Position numbers and translations under genes: made by a program. The notes below the pieces were generated by a model that worked only from the letters and a program-made list of their open reading frames with translations, was not told the origin of the DNA and searched no databases. From JBCBKP01 sp038521625 (lineage in GTDB: Bacteria > Planctomycetota > Phycisphaerae > Phycisphaerales > UBA1924): 64,000 nucleotides of DNA. The stretch spans positions 62,001 through 126,000 of the forward strand of contig JBCBKP010000003.1 of the NCBI GenBank assembly GCA_038521625.1, written 5' to 3'. Below are positions 48,384-57,100 of the stretch, in pieces. Position 1 is the first letter of the stretch; every line of letters begins with the position of its first letter.

Positions 48384-49672
48384 TTATTGCTCGCGCCCGG
48401 CGGCCGGCGCGACGGGGTCGACGCCGCGGGGGGCTTGCGATCGGCCGTACCGGCGAGCGAGGTTGTGGCTCGGTTTCTCGACGAGGTGGTAGAGAATGTG
48501 CGCGGCGAGGACTGACGTTCCGATCGCGGGGAGCATCCACAACAGGCGCGGCCCGTACGCCGAGGTCGAGCTCTAATCGACGCCGACGGCCTTCTCAGTG
48601 ACGACCTTCGTGACCGCGAAGATCAGCAGGTGCACGAGGTAGAGGCTGTAGGAGCGGTCGCCGAGCCAGCCGAAGACGAACAGGATCGGATTCTTCTTTC
48701 GGTCCCAGCCGCCCTCTTCGAAGCCGCGGTTCATCTCGCGGCCGAGCAGCGCCCCGAAGATCAGCGCGAAGCCGATCGTGGCGACGGGCTTGGTCGACTT
48801 GTAGCCGAACTTGAAGACCGTCGGGCGATGAGCATCGCGCCGGCGATGAGGGTCAGGCCGCCCGCGCACGACGCCAGGACCGCGACGAGGCTCTTGCCGA
48901 ACCGCCTGAGATGTCCTCTGACGTAGAGCTCGGCAAGCCAGGCGCCGATGAGCCATTCGCCGAACCGAGCCAGCGAGAAGTACCGGGGTTCCATGAACGC
49001 GGGCTGGGTCTCCCGCGCGCCCGAGACGTACCACCACAGGTAGTACGCGACGCCGCCGGCGAAGAGCACGCCCGCGCACTTGCCCACGCCGAGACGCATC
49101 AGGGGCGAGAAGAAGAGCGCGAAGAGGACGTAGAAGTGCGCCTCGATCGCGATCGACCAGAACGCCGCGTTGATGCCGAGCGTCGAGACGCCGTCGGGCA
49201 CCCAGTAGAACCAGAGGAGGAGGTGCCCGAGGAAATTCTGCCCGGTCAGCGCGCGGTTCTCCTGCCCGCTGACGGTCGAGCCGAGCAGCACCCAGGCGAA
49301 GTTCGCGACGGTGACGAGCAGGAAGACCGGGTAGAGACGCAAGAACCGCCTCTTGGCGAAGGGCCAGGGCTCCATCGGTTTGCGTCCGCCCGCGAACGGG
49401 AGGTGGATGCAGAATCCGGAGATGACGAAGAACAGCGCCACGCCCAGGTAGCCGAAGCCGACGAACGGGTGGAGCACGGCCTGGGCCGCGGGTGCCTCCT
49501 CGAAGAAGGCGGCCGGGCCCTTGTCGAAGAACGCGAAGCCGGCCTCGTCGCCGAACGCTGCGGAATAGGCGTGGAAGAGCACGACCCCGAGCGAGGCGAC
49601 CCCGCGCATGGCGTCGATCGCCGCGAAGTTTCGCGGCTATTCGAGCGCCTGTGGCGTCGCCTCGCTTCCCAT
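48384..49672 (-). pseudogene. Decayed acyltransferase-3 family membrane protein (two TAG stops and one frameshift)
   Basis: The ancestral start is ATG 49672 with a GGGAG site. The reading is M-G-S-E-A-T-P-Q-A-L-E, then TAG (49639-49637), then P-R-N-F-A-A-I-D-A-M-R-G-V-A-S-L-G-V-V-L-F-H-A-Y, the classic start of the Acyl_transf_3 family with its catalytic His. Several membrane helices follow (G-F-G-Y-L-G-V-A-L-F-F-V-I-S-G-F near residue 75 on). Near 48826-48828 one base is missing between I-A-R and T-V-F-K-F-G-Y. A second TAG at 48575-48573 precedes 62 in-frame residues ending L-Y-H-L-V-E-K-P-S-H-N-L-A-R-R, the normal C terminus, with TAA at 48386-48384. Three independent lesions indicate a real pseudogene for O-acylation of surface sugars. 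Confidence 0.88.
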
Positions 49673-49845
49673 CCGTCCGATCTCCCGCGTGGTCTCCCGG
49701 TGGAGCGCCAGCATACGCCGCGTTCAGGCCCCGAACACGTCGTTCCGCGTCGGGCAGCCGAAGGGGGCCAGATCGGGGGTGGATCGTGCCGCGCGATGCG
49801 GCCGAAGATCGGGCGTCGCGTCCTAGAACTCCCGGCGCGACCCCA

Positions 49846-50721
49846 TTACCGCGACGGGCAGCCGGCGAAGAAGAGGTCGACGAACGCCGAGACGTCGGCT
49901 TGGGAGACGAGGTCGGTGGGATCGGCGAGAGCGGCGACCGTGGGGTCGTCGGCGAAGAACAGCGAGACGAACGCGTCCACGTCGGTCTGGCTGATGACGC
50001 CGAACGGCTCGGCGAGATCGATCGGGCTGCACGGCGGTATCGGCGCGGTGATCGTGAGTCGGACCGACGCTGAGTCGAAGAAGAAGTTCGAGAGATTGGG
50101 CGGGCCAGTCCCCTCTGGTCGGACAGAGAGCAGGACACGCCGCCCGACCGCGTCGGGGAAATCGATCGTCGCGACCTGCTCCTGCCCGACCATCGCGGGC
50201 GTGATCAGCACGGTCTCGCCCCCGATGCCGATGATCGAGAATCCGACGGTGATGCCGTCGCTCGCCTCGTTCAGGTTCGTCGCGCGGAACTCCGCTGTCA
50301 GAGTCTGGCCCGCGAACGCCCCGTCGCTCCGCCACTCGCGATAGGCGAGCGGGTTGGCGACGAGGCTGCTGCCGAGTGGCGCCTGACCGGTTGCCGAGAC
50401 GATGCCGAATTGCTGACCGCCTGAAACCTGGACCCAGGAGGAGCCGGTCCAACTGTTGAACAGCGGGAACCCCCCGCCGAACGCCCGGCCATCGCCGGAA
50501 TTGCCCCAGCCGTACCTCCAGCTTCCCGAGTCGGTGCTGTCGGTGTGGCCGTGCTGGGCCGCGTCGGCCGGGCTGCCTGGCGTGACCGGGGTTCCCCCGG
50601 CGCCGATCCCGTCATTCGTCGCGGCGGCGAAGTCGGCCTGCGAATCGGCGACGACGATCTGTGAGGTCGCGGTCGGCGCGAAGACCGCGAGCGCACAGAC
50701 GACAACAAAGCTCCGAAGCAT
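49846..50721 (-). CDS. Secreted GC-type dockerin domain-anchored protein
   Basis: A 291-residue protein with a signal peptide (M-L-R-S-F-V-V-V-C-A-L-A-V-F-A-P-T-A-T-S). About 200 residues of beta-rich Gly/Ser/Thr-rich sequence follow (N-S-W-T-G-S-S-W-V-Q-V-S-G-G and A-E-F-R-A-T-N-L). The last 60 residues have two copies of a dockerin-like repeat: C-S-P-I-D-L-A-E-P-F-G-V-I-S-Q-T-D-V-D-A-F-V-S-L-F-F, then D-P-T-D-L-V-S-Q-A-D-V-S-A-F-V-D-L-F-F-A-G-C-P. The conserved Cys at each end and the D-L-A-x-P-F-G-V form are typical of the GC-type dockerin tails of Phycisphaerae, which are thought to sort or anchor exported proteins. GGAGGG precedes ATG 50721. Confidence 0.85.
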   Translation of the reverse strand: MLRSFVVVCALAVFAPTATSQIVVADSQADFAAATNDGIGAGGTPVTPGSPADAAQHGHTDSTDSGSWRYGWGNSGDGRAFGGGFPLFNSWTGSSWVQVSGGQQFGIVSATGQAPLGSSLVANPLAYREWRSDGAFAGQTLTAEFRATNLNEASDGITVGFSIIGIGGETVLITPAMVGQEQVATIDFPDAVGRRVLLSVRPEGTGPPNLSNFFFDSASVRLTITAPIPPCSPIDLAEPFGVISQTDVDAFVSLFFADDPTVAALADPTDLVSQADVSAFVDLFFAGCPSR

Positions 50722-50828
50722 CCTGATCCCTCCTGCCCCTGTGCCGCGGCGAACCGATGTCCGTCGGGCGATCTTACGGCAGGATAGAGGCGGGCGGCGG
50801 ATTCTCAAAGTGATTCGCCGCGCGATAC

Positions 50829-52802
50829 TCAGCTTCCGAGGGCGGTCTGCTCCATCTGCTCGCGTCCGGTGCCGCCGGCGACGTACTGGCCGCTCGTGCC
50901 CGGGAACTGCTTGATGGCGTCCTGCTTGGGGTTCCGGCCCTTGCCGATCGAATCGGTGGGCGTGCGCTCGGGGATGATGAAGTCGGAGTCGGGCTGCGCG
51001 TCGCTGAGGGCGATCGCGGCCTCGGCGGCCTCGAGCATCGACTCGTCGGCGTTCTCGCGCAGCTCGGTGATCCGCTGGCGGATCTCGAGTTCTGCGAGGT
51101 CGAAGAAGTGCAGCGCCGCGGTCTTGTCGCGTGCGAACTCGGCGCCGTTGTATTCGGCGCGGATGTCGCGGTCGAGCTTGCTGAGCGTGCAGGCCCAGGC
51201 GTGGATGTAGATCGCCATGTCGGCGAGGCGGGCCTGGACGACCTGGCGCTTGACGATGTCGGAGTCGTACCGCTTGCTTGTGACCTTGAACTGGTAGGTC
51301 AGCTCGCTGATCCAGCGGGCGAGACGGCGGCCCTGGTCGGCCAGCGAGTGGTGGATGCCGTCGACCGCCGGGGCCGACCGGCGGATGCCGAGGATGACCT
51401 CGGAGGCGAGCGGGACGCCGGCGCGGATCACGTTCGGCGTGATCTTGAACTTCTCGGCGGCGTCCTTCACGCCGAGCATCTTCTCGGCGAGCTGCTTGGC
51501 GCCGTAGGCGAAGACGAACGACTGCATGACCTCGTTCGCGCCCTCGACGATCGTGTTGATGCGGCTGTCGCGGAAGATCCGCTCGACCTCGTTCTCGGTC
51601 ATGTAGCTCTCGCCGCCCATGATCTGCACGGCGTCGTTGACCGTCCGCCAGCCGATCTCCGAGCAGAAGACCTTGCAGACCGCGGTCTCGACCATGATGT
51701 CCTCGTCGTGGCGGTCGAGGAAGCCGGTGGTCATGTAGAGCACCGCGTCCATCGCGTAGGTGTACGCGGCCATGCGGGCGATCTTCTGCTTCACCAGATC
51801 GAAGTCGCTCAGCGGGCGCTCGAACTGGTACCGCGTGCGGGCCCACTTGATGCCCTGGTCCATGGCGCGGCGGGCGCCGCCGAGCATGCCGGCCGAGAGC
51901 GTGCAGCGACCGTAGTTCAGGCAGGTCAGCGCGACGTTCAGGCCCTTGCCCTCCTTGTGGAGCAGGTGCCACTTCGGGACCTTGACGTCGGTGAACTTGA
52001 TCCGCGCCTGCCAGGTGCCGCGGATGCCGCACTTGCTGCGGTTCTTGCTGAAGATGTCGATGCCCGGCATGTCGGGCGTGCAGACCAGCGCGGTGACCTT
52101 CTCCTTGCCGTCGGGCATCTTCTGCTTGGCCATGACGGTGAAGAGGCCGCTGATGGCGCCGCTGGTCGCCCACTTCTTCTCGCCGTTGAGGATGTAGTGC
52201 TCGCCGTCCTCGCTCAGCTCGCAGTGGGTCTCCTGGCCGCCGGCGTCGCAGCCGACGTTGGGCTCACTCAGACAGAACGCGCTCAGCCAGTCCTTGGCGA
52301 GGTGCGGGAGCCACTCGGCCTTCTGCCGATCGGTGCCGAACAGCATGACCGCCTTGCAGCCGATCGACTGGTGGGCGGAGACGATCACCGCCGTCGAGCC
52401 GCAGTACTTGCCGATCATCTCGAGCACGCGGTTGTAGCTGGTGATGCCCATGCCCAGGCCGCCGAACTCCTTCGGGATGGTCATGCCGAGCACGCCGAGA
52501 TCGAAGAGCCGCTTCAGCGCCCACTCGGGGACGTACTGCTCCTGGTCGATCTGAATCGACGGGTGCTCGTTCTTCAGGTACTCCTCGAGCTCGGCGAGCA
52601 GGCGGTCGCAGGTCGCCGTCTCCTCGGGGCTGGTCTTGGCGATCTCGGGGTACGGGAAGAGCAGATCGGAGCGGATGTTGCCCCAGAAGTAGTTCTTCAT
52701 CACGCCCATGGCCGTGGGCTCGGGGCCGAGGAGGGTCTCGGCCTCCTCGATCATCTTGCGGTCCTTCTCCGACACGCCCTTCATCTGCTTGAGATCGGCC
52801 AT
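50829..52802 (-). CDS. Acyl-CoA dehydrogenase, VLCAD/ACAD9-like length
   Basis: FAD enzyme that introduces the 2,3 double bond in acyl-CoA, 657 residues, about 250 longer than short-chain members and close to VLCAD/ACAD9. Motifs: L-S-E-P-N-V-G-C-D-A-G-G, I-L-N-G-E-K-K-W-A-T-S-G, R-Y-Q-F-E-R-P-L, Q-I-M-G-G-E-S-Y-M, and the catalytic-base region V-E-G-A-N-E-V with Glu in the ACAD-typical place. The extra C-terminal 230 residues form a second helical domain. A GGAG site lies about 7 bases before ATG 52802. Substrate (long chain or isovaleryl) cannot be fixed. It is the last gene of the minus-strand beta-oxidation group. Confidence 0.88.
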   Translation of the reverse strand: MADLKQMKGVSEKDRKMIEEAETLLGPEPTAMGVMKNYFWGNIRSDLLFPYPEIAKTSPEETATCDRLLAELEEYLKNEHPSIQIDQEQYVPEWALKRLFDLGVLGMTIPKEFGGLGMGITSYNRVLEMIGKYCGSTAVIVSAHQSIGCKAVMLFGTDRQKAEWLPHLAKDWLSAFCLSEPNVGCDAGGQETHCELSEDGEHYILNGEKKWATSGAISGLFTVMAKQKMPDGKEKVTALVCTPDMPGIDIFSKNRSKCGIRGTWQARIKFTDVKVPKWHLLHKEGKGLNVALTCLNYGRCTLSAGMLGGARRAMDQGIKWARTRYQFERPLSDFDLVKQKIARMAAYTYAMDAVLYMTTGFLDRHDEDIMVETAVCKVFCSEIGWRTVNDAVQIMGGESYMTENEVERIFRDSRINTIVEGANEVMQSFVFAYGAKQLAEKMLGVKDAAEKFKITPNVIRAGVPLASEVILGIRRSAPAVDGIHHSLADQGRRLARWISELTYQFKVTSKRYDSDIVKRQVVQARLADMAIYIHAWACTLSKLDRDIRAEYNGAEFARDKTAALHFFDLAELEIRQRITELRENADESMLEAAEAAIALSDAQPDSDFIIPERTPTDSIGKGRNPKQDAIKQFPGTSGQYVAGGTGREQMEQTALGS

Positions 52803-52943
52803 CGTCAGACTCCTCGGCGGTGCTCGCCGTCTCGGGTGCGGTGTGACCGCGCGTGGACTACATCGGCTCGTTCGACGCGGCGGTCCTCCCGCAGCGGGGG
52901 ACTGTAGCAACACAGTTTCGCGGAGGGAACCCAAACGGATTCC

Positions 52944-52970
52944 GCATTCCCCGGATTCGCCCCGGAATGC
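52944..52970 (-). terminator. Possible hairpin downstream of the crotonase gene
   Basis: On the minus strand GCATTCC (complement of 52964-52970) pairs with GGAATGC (complement of 52944-52950), 3 bases past the stop of the crotonase gene. No strong T-tract follows (GTTTGGG comes 10 bases later). TACAGT (complement of 52901-52906) behind it may be the -10 of the acyl-CoA dehydrogenase gene. Confidence 0.4.
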
Positions 52971-52973
52971 CGT

Positions 52974-53894
52974 CTATCCACCCTTCTTCGCGGACTTCTC
53001 AAAGAACGCCGCGATGCCCGCGCGGCCTTCGGGGCTGCTTCGAAGCTCGACGAGGCAGCGGATCTCGGCCTCGAGCGCCGCCTCCCAGCCCTGCAGCAGG
53101 CCCACGTTGACGCACTCCGCGACCGCCCGGGCGGGACCGGTGTCCGGAAGATCGCCCTTGACGGCGTCGAGCGCCCCGAGGACGGCCGCCGTGTGCTTGG
53201 CGGCGTCGATGCGGACCGAGGGGAGGCCGTCGCTGCCGGGTGAGCGTCCGGGGTCGCCCTTCGCGGGCTGCTCCGCGACCCACTCGACCGCGGTCTGGCG
53301 AAGCGACTCGGCGCTCTCGGCGACGGCGTCGAATAGGCCGGCGGCGCTTGCGTCGTTGAAGGTGATCGGCTTGCCCGCGGCGGTCAGGCGGATGGCCTGG
53401 GCGGGGTCCATGCGCGCGGGGAGCAGGTTGGTCCCGCCCCAGCCCGGGCAGATGCCGAGCCCGGCCTCGGGCAGCCCGACGGGGTATGGCTTGGGGCCGG
53501 GCGCCGCGACGAGACCGTCGCAGTGCATTGCGAGTTCCATGCCGCCCCCGAGGGCGGCGCCGTTGATCGCGGCGGCCGTCGGGCAGGGCAGGCGGGCGAT
53601 CTTGCCGAAGACCGTCTGGCCGTAGCGGAGGTACGCGGCGAGGTCGCCGTCGGGCAGATCGCGGATCGACTCGAGATTGGCGCCGGCGACGAAGACCCGG
53701 GCGCTGCCCGAGACGAGCACGAGGCCCTGGATCTCGGCCGGCAGCGCGTCGAAGGTCGCGTCCATCCGTCGGAGCAGCGGCTCGTCCATCACCACGACCG
53801 GCTTGCCGGGCTGCTCGATCGTCACGACCGCGACGCGTTTGCCGGTCGAGCTATCGATCTCGATGGGGAGCGGTCCTGTCGGGAGGTCTGTCAT
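52974..53894 (-). CDS. Enoyl-CoA hydratase/isomerase (crotonase family)
   Basis: A 306-residue crotonase-fold protein. The oxyanion-hole region is G-S-A-R-V-F-V-A-G-A-N-L-E-S-I, and both catalytic glutamates are present in N-G-A-A-L-G-G-G-M-E-L-A-M and L-P-E-A-G-L-G-I-C-P-G-W-G-G-T-N-L-L. The N-terminal crotonase core is complete, and the C-terminal part has an insert (A-E-Q-P-A-K-G-D-P-G-R-S). Likely a hydratase/epimerase of fatty-acid oxidation, similar to the N-terminal half of FadB without the dehydrogenase half. A GAGGA ribosome site lies before ATG 53894, 27 bases after the deoC stop. Confidence 0.85.
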   Translation of the reverse strand: MTDLPTGPLPIEIDSSTGKRVAVVTIEQPGKPVVVMDEPLLRRMDATFDALPAEIQGLVLVSGSARVFVAGANLESIRDLPDGDLAAYLRYGQTVFGKIARLPCPTAAAINGAALGGGMELAMHCDGLVAAPGPKPYPVGLPEAGLGICPGWGGTNLLPARMDPAQAIRLTAAGKPITFNDASAAGLFDAVAESAESLRQTAVEWVAEQPAKGDPGRSPGSDGLPSVRIDAAKHTAAVLGALDAVKGDLPDTGPARAVAECVNVGLLQGWEAALEAEIRCLVELRSSPEGRAGIAAFFEKSAKKGG

Positions 53895-53921
53895 GGCGCG
53901 GGTCCTCGGGGTTGACCGGTT

Positions 53922-54575
53922 CTAGGCGGGCGCCCCGCCGACGATCGCGACCGAGGCGGAGCAGCCGAGGCGTGTGGCGCCGGCCTCGACCATGCGCATC
54001 GCATCCTCGAAGGTCCTGATCCCGCCCGATGCTTTGACGCCGACGTCGGGGCCGACCACGGCGCGCATGAGGCGGACGTCGTCGGGTGTGGCGCCACCGC
54101 CCGCGAAGCCGGTGGAGGTCTTGACGAAGTGTGCGCCGGCGTCGACCGCGAGCTCGCAGGCGAGGCGCTTCTCGTCGTCCGTGAGCAGGGCGGTCTCGAT
54201 GATGACCTTGACGTGGCCGCCCGACTCGACGACCGCGCGGAGGTCGTGCGAGACGGCGTCGCGATCGCCCTCTTTGAGACGGCCGACGTCGATCACCATG
54301 TCGAGTTCGTCCGCGCCGATCGAGAGCGCGTCCTCGGCCTCGAACCGCTTGGATCTCGCGGTCGAGTAGCCGTTCGGGAACCCGATGACGGTCGCGATCT
54401 TGACGCTCGACCCGTCGAGCCGGGCCTTCGCGAACTCGATCCGCGAGGGCGGAACGCAGACCGAGAAGAAGACGTGCTCGGTCGCTTCGTCGCAGAGCCG
54501 CTCGTACGCCGCGCGCTGCGCATCGGGCTTGAGGAGCGTGTGGTCGATGAGTCGGGCGAGTTCGGGTCCGTGCAT
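53922..54575 (-). CDS. deoC: Deoxyribose-phosphate aldolase
   Basis: Class I aldolase that splits 2-deoxyribose 5-phosphate into acetaldehyde and glyceraldehyde 3-phosphate. The 217-residue protein has I-D-H-T-L-L-K-P at 10-17, D-M-V-I-D-V-G at 92-98, K-V-I-I-E-T-A-L at 123-130, the Schiff-base Lys152 in V-K-T-S-T-G-F, and Lys181 in V-K-A-S-G-G-I-R-T. All catalytic residues of DeoC are present. It lies inside a string of acyl-CoA genes, 3 bases after the stop of one crotonase gene and 27 bases before the start of another, which is unusual company for a nucleoside-salvage enzyme. Confidence 0.93.
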   Translation of the reverse strand: MHGPELARLIDHTLLKPDAQRAAYERLCDEATEHVFFSVCVPPSRIEFAKARLDGSSVKIATVIGFPNGYSTARSKRFEAEDALSIGADELDMVIDVGRLKEGDRDAVSHDLRAVVESGGHVKVIIETALLTDDEKRLACELAVDAGAHFVKTSTGFAGGGATPDDVRLMRAVVGPDVGVKASGGIRTFEDAMRMVEAGATRLGCSASVAIVGGAPA

Positions 54576-54578
54576 GTC

Positions 54579-55343
54579 TTACTTCTCGAGGCGGGCTGCG
54601 AGGATCGCCTGGGCTTCGGCGGTCGCGAGGACGTCCGCGGAGAGCCGGGCGCCCCGCTCGACGACCGACGCGTCGAGCGAGCCGTCCAGCCGGTTGACGA
54701 GCGACTTGGTCGCGGCGAGCGCGTCGGCGCCGCCCGCGGCCAGCCGCCCGACGATGGCGTCGGTCGTCTCGTCGAGCGATTCCCTCGAGTCCGAGACCTC
54801 GTCAACGATCCCGAGGGTGTGCGCGTGGTGGCCGTCCATCACGCCGCCCGAGAGGAGGACCCGCCTGGCCTGGCCCGGGCCGATCTTGCGGACGAGCACC
54901 GGCGCGACCACGGCGGGGCAGAGCCCGAGATCGACCTCCGGGAAGCCCAGCTTCGCGTCCCCGTGCGTGACCGCGATGTCGCAGACGCAGGCGAGCCCGC
55001 AGCCGCCGCCGATCGCGGCGCCGTTCACGCGTGCGACGACGACCGAGGGCAGCGCACGCAGACGGAGCGTGAGCCTTCCGAGCGAGCTCAGCAGCCGGTG
55101 GGGCAGCTCGGGGTCGCCCGACTCGGCGATGACGACCTGCTTGAGGTCCATCCCGGCGCAGAACGCCCGGCCCGCGCCCGTGACGACCGTGACCTTCACG
55201 CCCGGTGCGGCTTCGAGCTCTTCGACCCGGGCGTGCAGCCCGTCGAGCAACTCGACCGAGAGCGCGTTTCGCTGCTCCGGGCGGTTGAGCGCGAGCCGCG
55301 CGACCGGGCCATCGATCGTGAGTGTGGCATGGTCGGTCGTCAT
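54579..55343 (-). CDS. Enoyl-CoA hydratase, methylglutaconyl-CoA hydratase-like
   Basis: A 254-residue crotonase-fold protein of the type in leucine catabolism. Motifs: N-R-P-E-Q-R-N-A-L-S (16-26), G-R-A-F-C-A-G-M-D-L (57-66), N-G-A-A-I-G-G-G-C-G-L-A, and L-G-F-P-E-V-D-L-G-L-C-P-A-V-V-A-P-V. The first catalytic Glu position is Gly but the second (in P-E-V-D-L-G) is kept, as in LiuC-type methylglutaconyl-CoA hydratases, whose R-L-G-L-I-P-A-V-I-S-P pattern this resembles. GAGGGA stands before ATG 55343. The start overlaps the stop of the next upstream crotonase as ATGA. Confidence 0.85.
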   Translation of the reverse strand: MTTDHATLTIDGPVARLALNRPEQRNALSVELLDGLHARVEELEAAPGVKVTVVTGAGRAFCAGMDLKQVVIAESGDPELPHRLLSSLGRLTLRLRALPSVVVARVNGAAIGGGCGLACVCDIAVTHGDAKLGFPEVDLGLCPAVVAPVLVRKIGPGQARRVLLSGGVMDGHHAHTLGIVDEVSDSRESLDETTDAIVGRLAAGGADALAATKSLVNRLDGSLDASVVERGARLSADVLATAEAQAILAARLEK

Positions 55344-56086
55344 GGGTCCCTCGTCTGAAAGAACGCCTCGAGCATCGCCCGCGTTTCGTCGCCGTCGGTG
55401 AGCGACGTCGAGACGTCGAGCGCGGCGGCCGCCGTATCGCCCGGGTCGGTGAACTCGTTCAGCCACCGCTTGGTGGCGGCGATCCCGCCCCGCGGCTTCG
55501 CCCAGAGCGCCCGGGCGATGGCGTCGGCCTTCGCCTCGGCCTGCGCCGCGTCCTCGCAGAGCTCGTGCACCAGCCCGAGGTCGTGCGCCCGCTCGGCGTC
55601 GATCGGTCCGGGGTCGAGCAGTCGGGCGCGGCAGGGACCGTCGCCGACCGACTGGCGCAGGAACGGGGCGCTGACCGCCGGCGAGACGCCGAGGCGGACG
55701 ACCGGGTAGCCGAAGGTCGCGTTGCGTGACGCGACAACGACGTCGGCGCCGCCGAGCAGGGCGCAGCCGCCGGCCAGCGCCGGGCCCTGCACCGTCATCA
55801 CGATCGGCATGGGGGCGGCTCGGAACGCCACGATCGTCCGGGACAGATCGGCGAGGAATGCCCGCATGACGCGCGGGCCCTCGGGCCCCCGGCAGTACGA
55901 CAGATCGAATCCGGCGCAGAAGGCCGGGCCCTCGGCCGCGACGACCGCGGCGTGGGCTTCGGAGCGGGCGAGGGCCTCGGCGTGCGATGCGAGCTCGGCC
56001 AGCATCTCGGGCGTCAGCGCGTTGCGCTTCTCGGGCCGATTCAGCGTGATCTCGCAGATCGAGTCCCTTGTCAGACACTCGATCAT
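55340..56086 (-). CDS. Crotonase-fold protein lacking both usual catalytic glutamates
   Basis: A 248-residue paralogue of the adjacent hydratase. The fold markers are present: N-R-P-E-K-R-N-A-L-T-P-E, G-P-A-F-C-A-G-F-D-L, and the loop G-P-A-L-A-G-G-C-A-L-L-G-G-A-D. However, at the first Glu position there is Ala (G-G-C-A-L-L) and at the second Val (F-G-Y-P-V-V-R-L-G-V-S-P-A-V-S-A-P). Crotonase hydratase activity depends on these residues, so this may be an isomerase-like, thioesterase-like or inactive partner. Its start (ATG 56086) overlaps the HMG-CoA lyase stop and its stop overlaps the next hydratase, so all three are tightly coupled. Confidence 0.82.
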   Translation of the reverse strand: MIECLTRDSICEITLNRPEKRNALTPEMLAELASHAEALARSEAHAAVVAAEGPAFCAGFDLSYCRGPEGPRVMRAFLADLSRTIVAFRAAPMPIVMTVQGPALAGGCALLGGADVVVASRNATFGYPVVRLGVSPAVSAPFLRQSVGDGPCRARLLDPGPIDAERAHDLGLVHELCEDAAQAEAKADAIARALWAKPRGGIAATKRWLNEFTDPGDTAAAALDVSTSLTDGDETRAMLEAFFQTRDP

Positions 56087-57045
56087 GGCCCGCTCTCCGG
56101 ATCGGGCGAGGCGCCCGCCTCGAGTCGCGCGGCGGCGACGAGCCGCTCGGCGATCGCCGAGGCGTGCGCGAGCCGCGCCCGGTCCACGCCGGTCTGGAAC
56201 CCGGCGTCCTCGATCGTGTGCACGAGCAGGTCGGTCTGGATGTTGCCGGGCGCACGCCGGCCGGGCGTCGAGGCGAACGGGCAGCCGCCGAGGCCCCCGG
56301 CCGATCCGTCGAAGCTGCGGACGCCGATGGCGAGCGCCTCGGTCACGCAGTCGGCGGCCCGCCCGAAGGTGTCGTGCAGGTGCAGCGTGATGTACGGCTC
56401 GCCCCGGCTGTTGGTGCGCTTGCCGCCGAGGCGTTCGACGACGGCGAGCAGCACCGCGGCGATCGTCTCGGGCGTGCCCTCGCCGATCGTGTCGCCGAGG
56501 TCGATCTCGTCCACGCCGATCTCCGCGAGACGCTCGCAGACGTCGGCGACCTTGGCGGGCTCGATCGGGCCCTCGTAGGGGCAGGCGACGACGCAGGAGA
56601 CGTAGCCCCGGACGGGCAGCCCGTGCTCGCTGGCCATCGCCATCACCGGCCCGAAGCGCTCGATCGTCTCGTCGATCGTGGCGTTGGTGTTCTTCTGGCT
56701 GAAGGTCTCCGAGGCGGCGGTGAAGACGGCGGCCTTGTCGATGAGGCGCCGGTCGGCCTCGGCGTTGATCTCGACGAGCCGCTGCATGCCCTTCGCGTTG
56801 GGGACCAGCGCCGAGTAGCAGACGCCCTCGCGTTTGGTCGGCCCCAGCTCCGCGAACAACTCGGCGGCGTCGGCGAGCTGCGGGATCCACTTCGGGCTGA
56901 CGAAGCTGGAGACCTCGACCTCGGCGACGCCGGACGCCTCGAGGGCCCGGACGAGCTCGGCCTTGCCGGGTGTCGGGACCGCGCCGGGCTCGTTCTGCAG
57001 GCCGTCGCGCGGGGCGACGTCGGTGATTCGGACGGTCTCGGCCAT
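56083..57045 (-). CDS. Hydroxymethylglutaryl-CoA lyase family protein
   Basis: Cleaves HMG-CoA to acetoacetate and acetyl-CoA, the last step of leucine breakdown. The 320-residue TIM barrel has D-V-A-P-R-D-G-L-Q-N-E-P at 8-19 (substrate Arg and metal Asp), V-S-S-F-V-S-P-K-W-I-P-Q-L-A-D near 43-57, the metal-binding H-L-H-D-T-F-G, and the catalytic-loop Cys in G-G-L-G-G-C-P-F-A. Length and motifs match bacterial HMGL. ATG 57045 has TAGGAT 7 nt upstream; an ATG at 57054 would add M-P-A. It leads the unit with two crotonases and deoC. Confidence 0.9.
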   Translation of the reverse strand: MAETVRITDVAPRDGLQNEPGAVPTPGKAELVRALEASGVAEVEVSSFVSPKWIPQLADAAELFAELGPTKREGVCYSALVPNAKGMQRLVEINAEADRRLIDKAAVFTAASETFSQKNTNATIDETIERFGPVMAMASEHGLPVRGYVSCVVACPYEGPIEPAKVADVCERLAEIGVDEIDLGDTIGEGTPETIAAVLLAVVERLGGKRTNSRGEPYITLHLHDTFGRAADCVTEALAIGVRSFDGSAGGLGGCPFASTPGRRAPGNIQTDLLVHTIEDAGFQTGVDRARLAHASAIAERLVAAARLEAGASPDPESGP

Positions 57046-57100
57046 CGCGGGCATCCTACCGGGGCGAATCGCGCGCCGGCCGCGCGGCGAACCCGCGGGC

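Noticed and set aside
48384..49672. Recoding of TAG as an amino acid (two in-frame TAG codons in the acyltransferase).
   Set aside because: TAG ends normal genes here (for example flgE at 2520-2522 and queG at 39085-39087), and a separate frameshift lies in the same gene. Decay is simpler.
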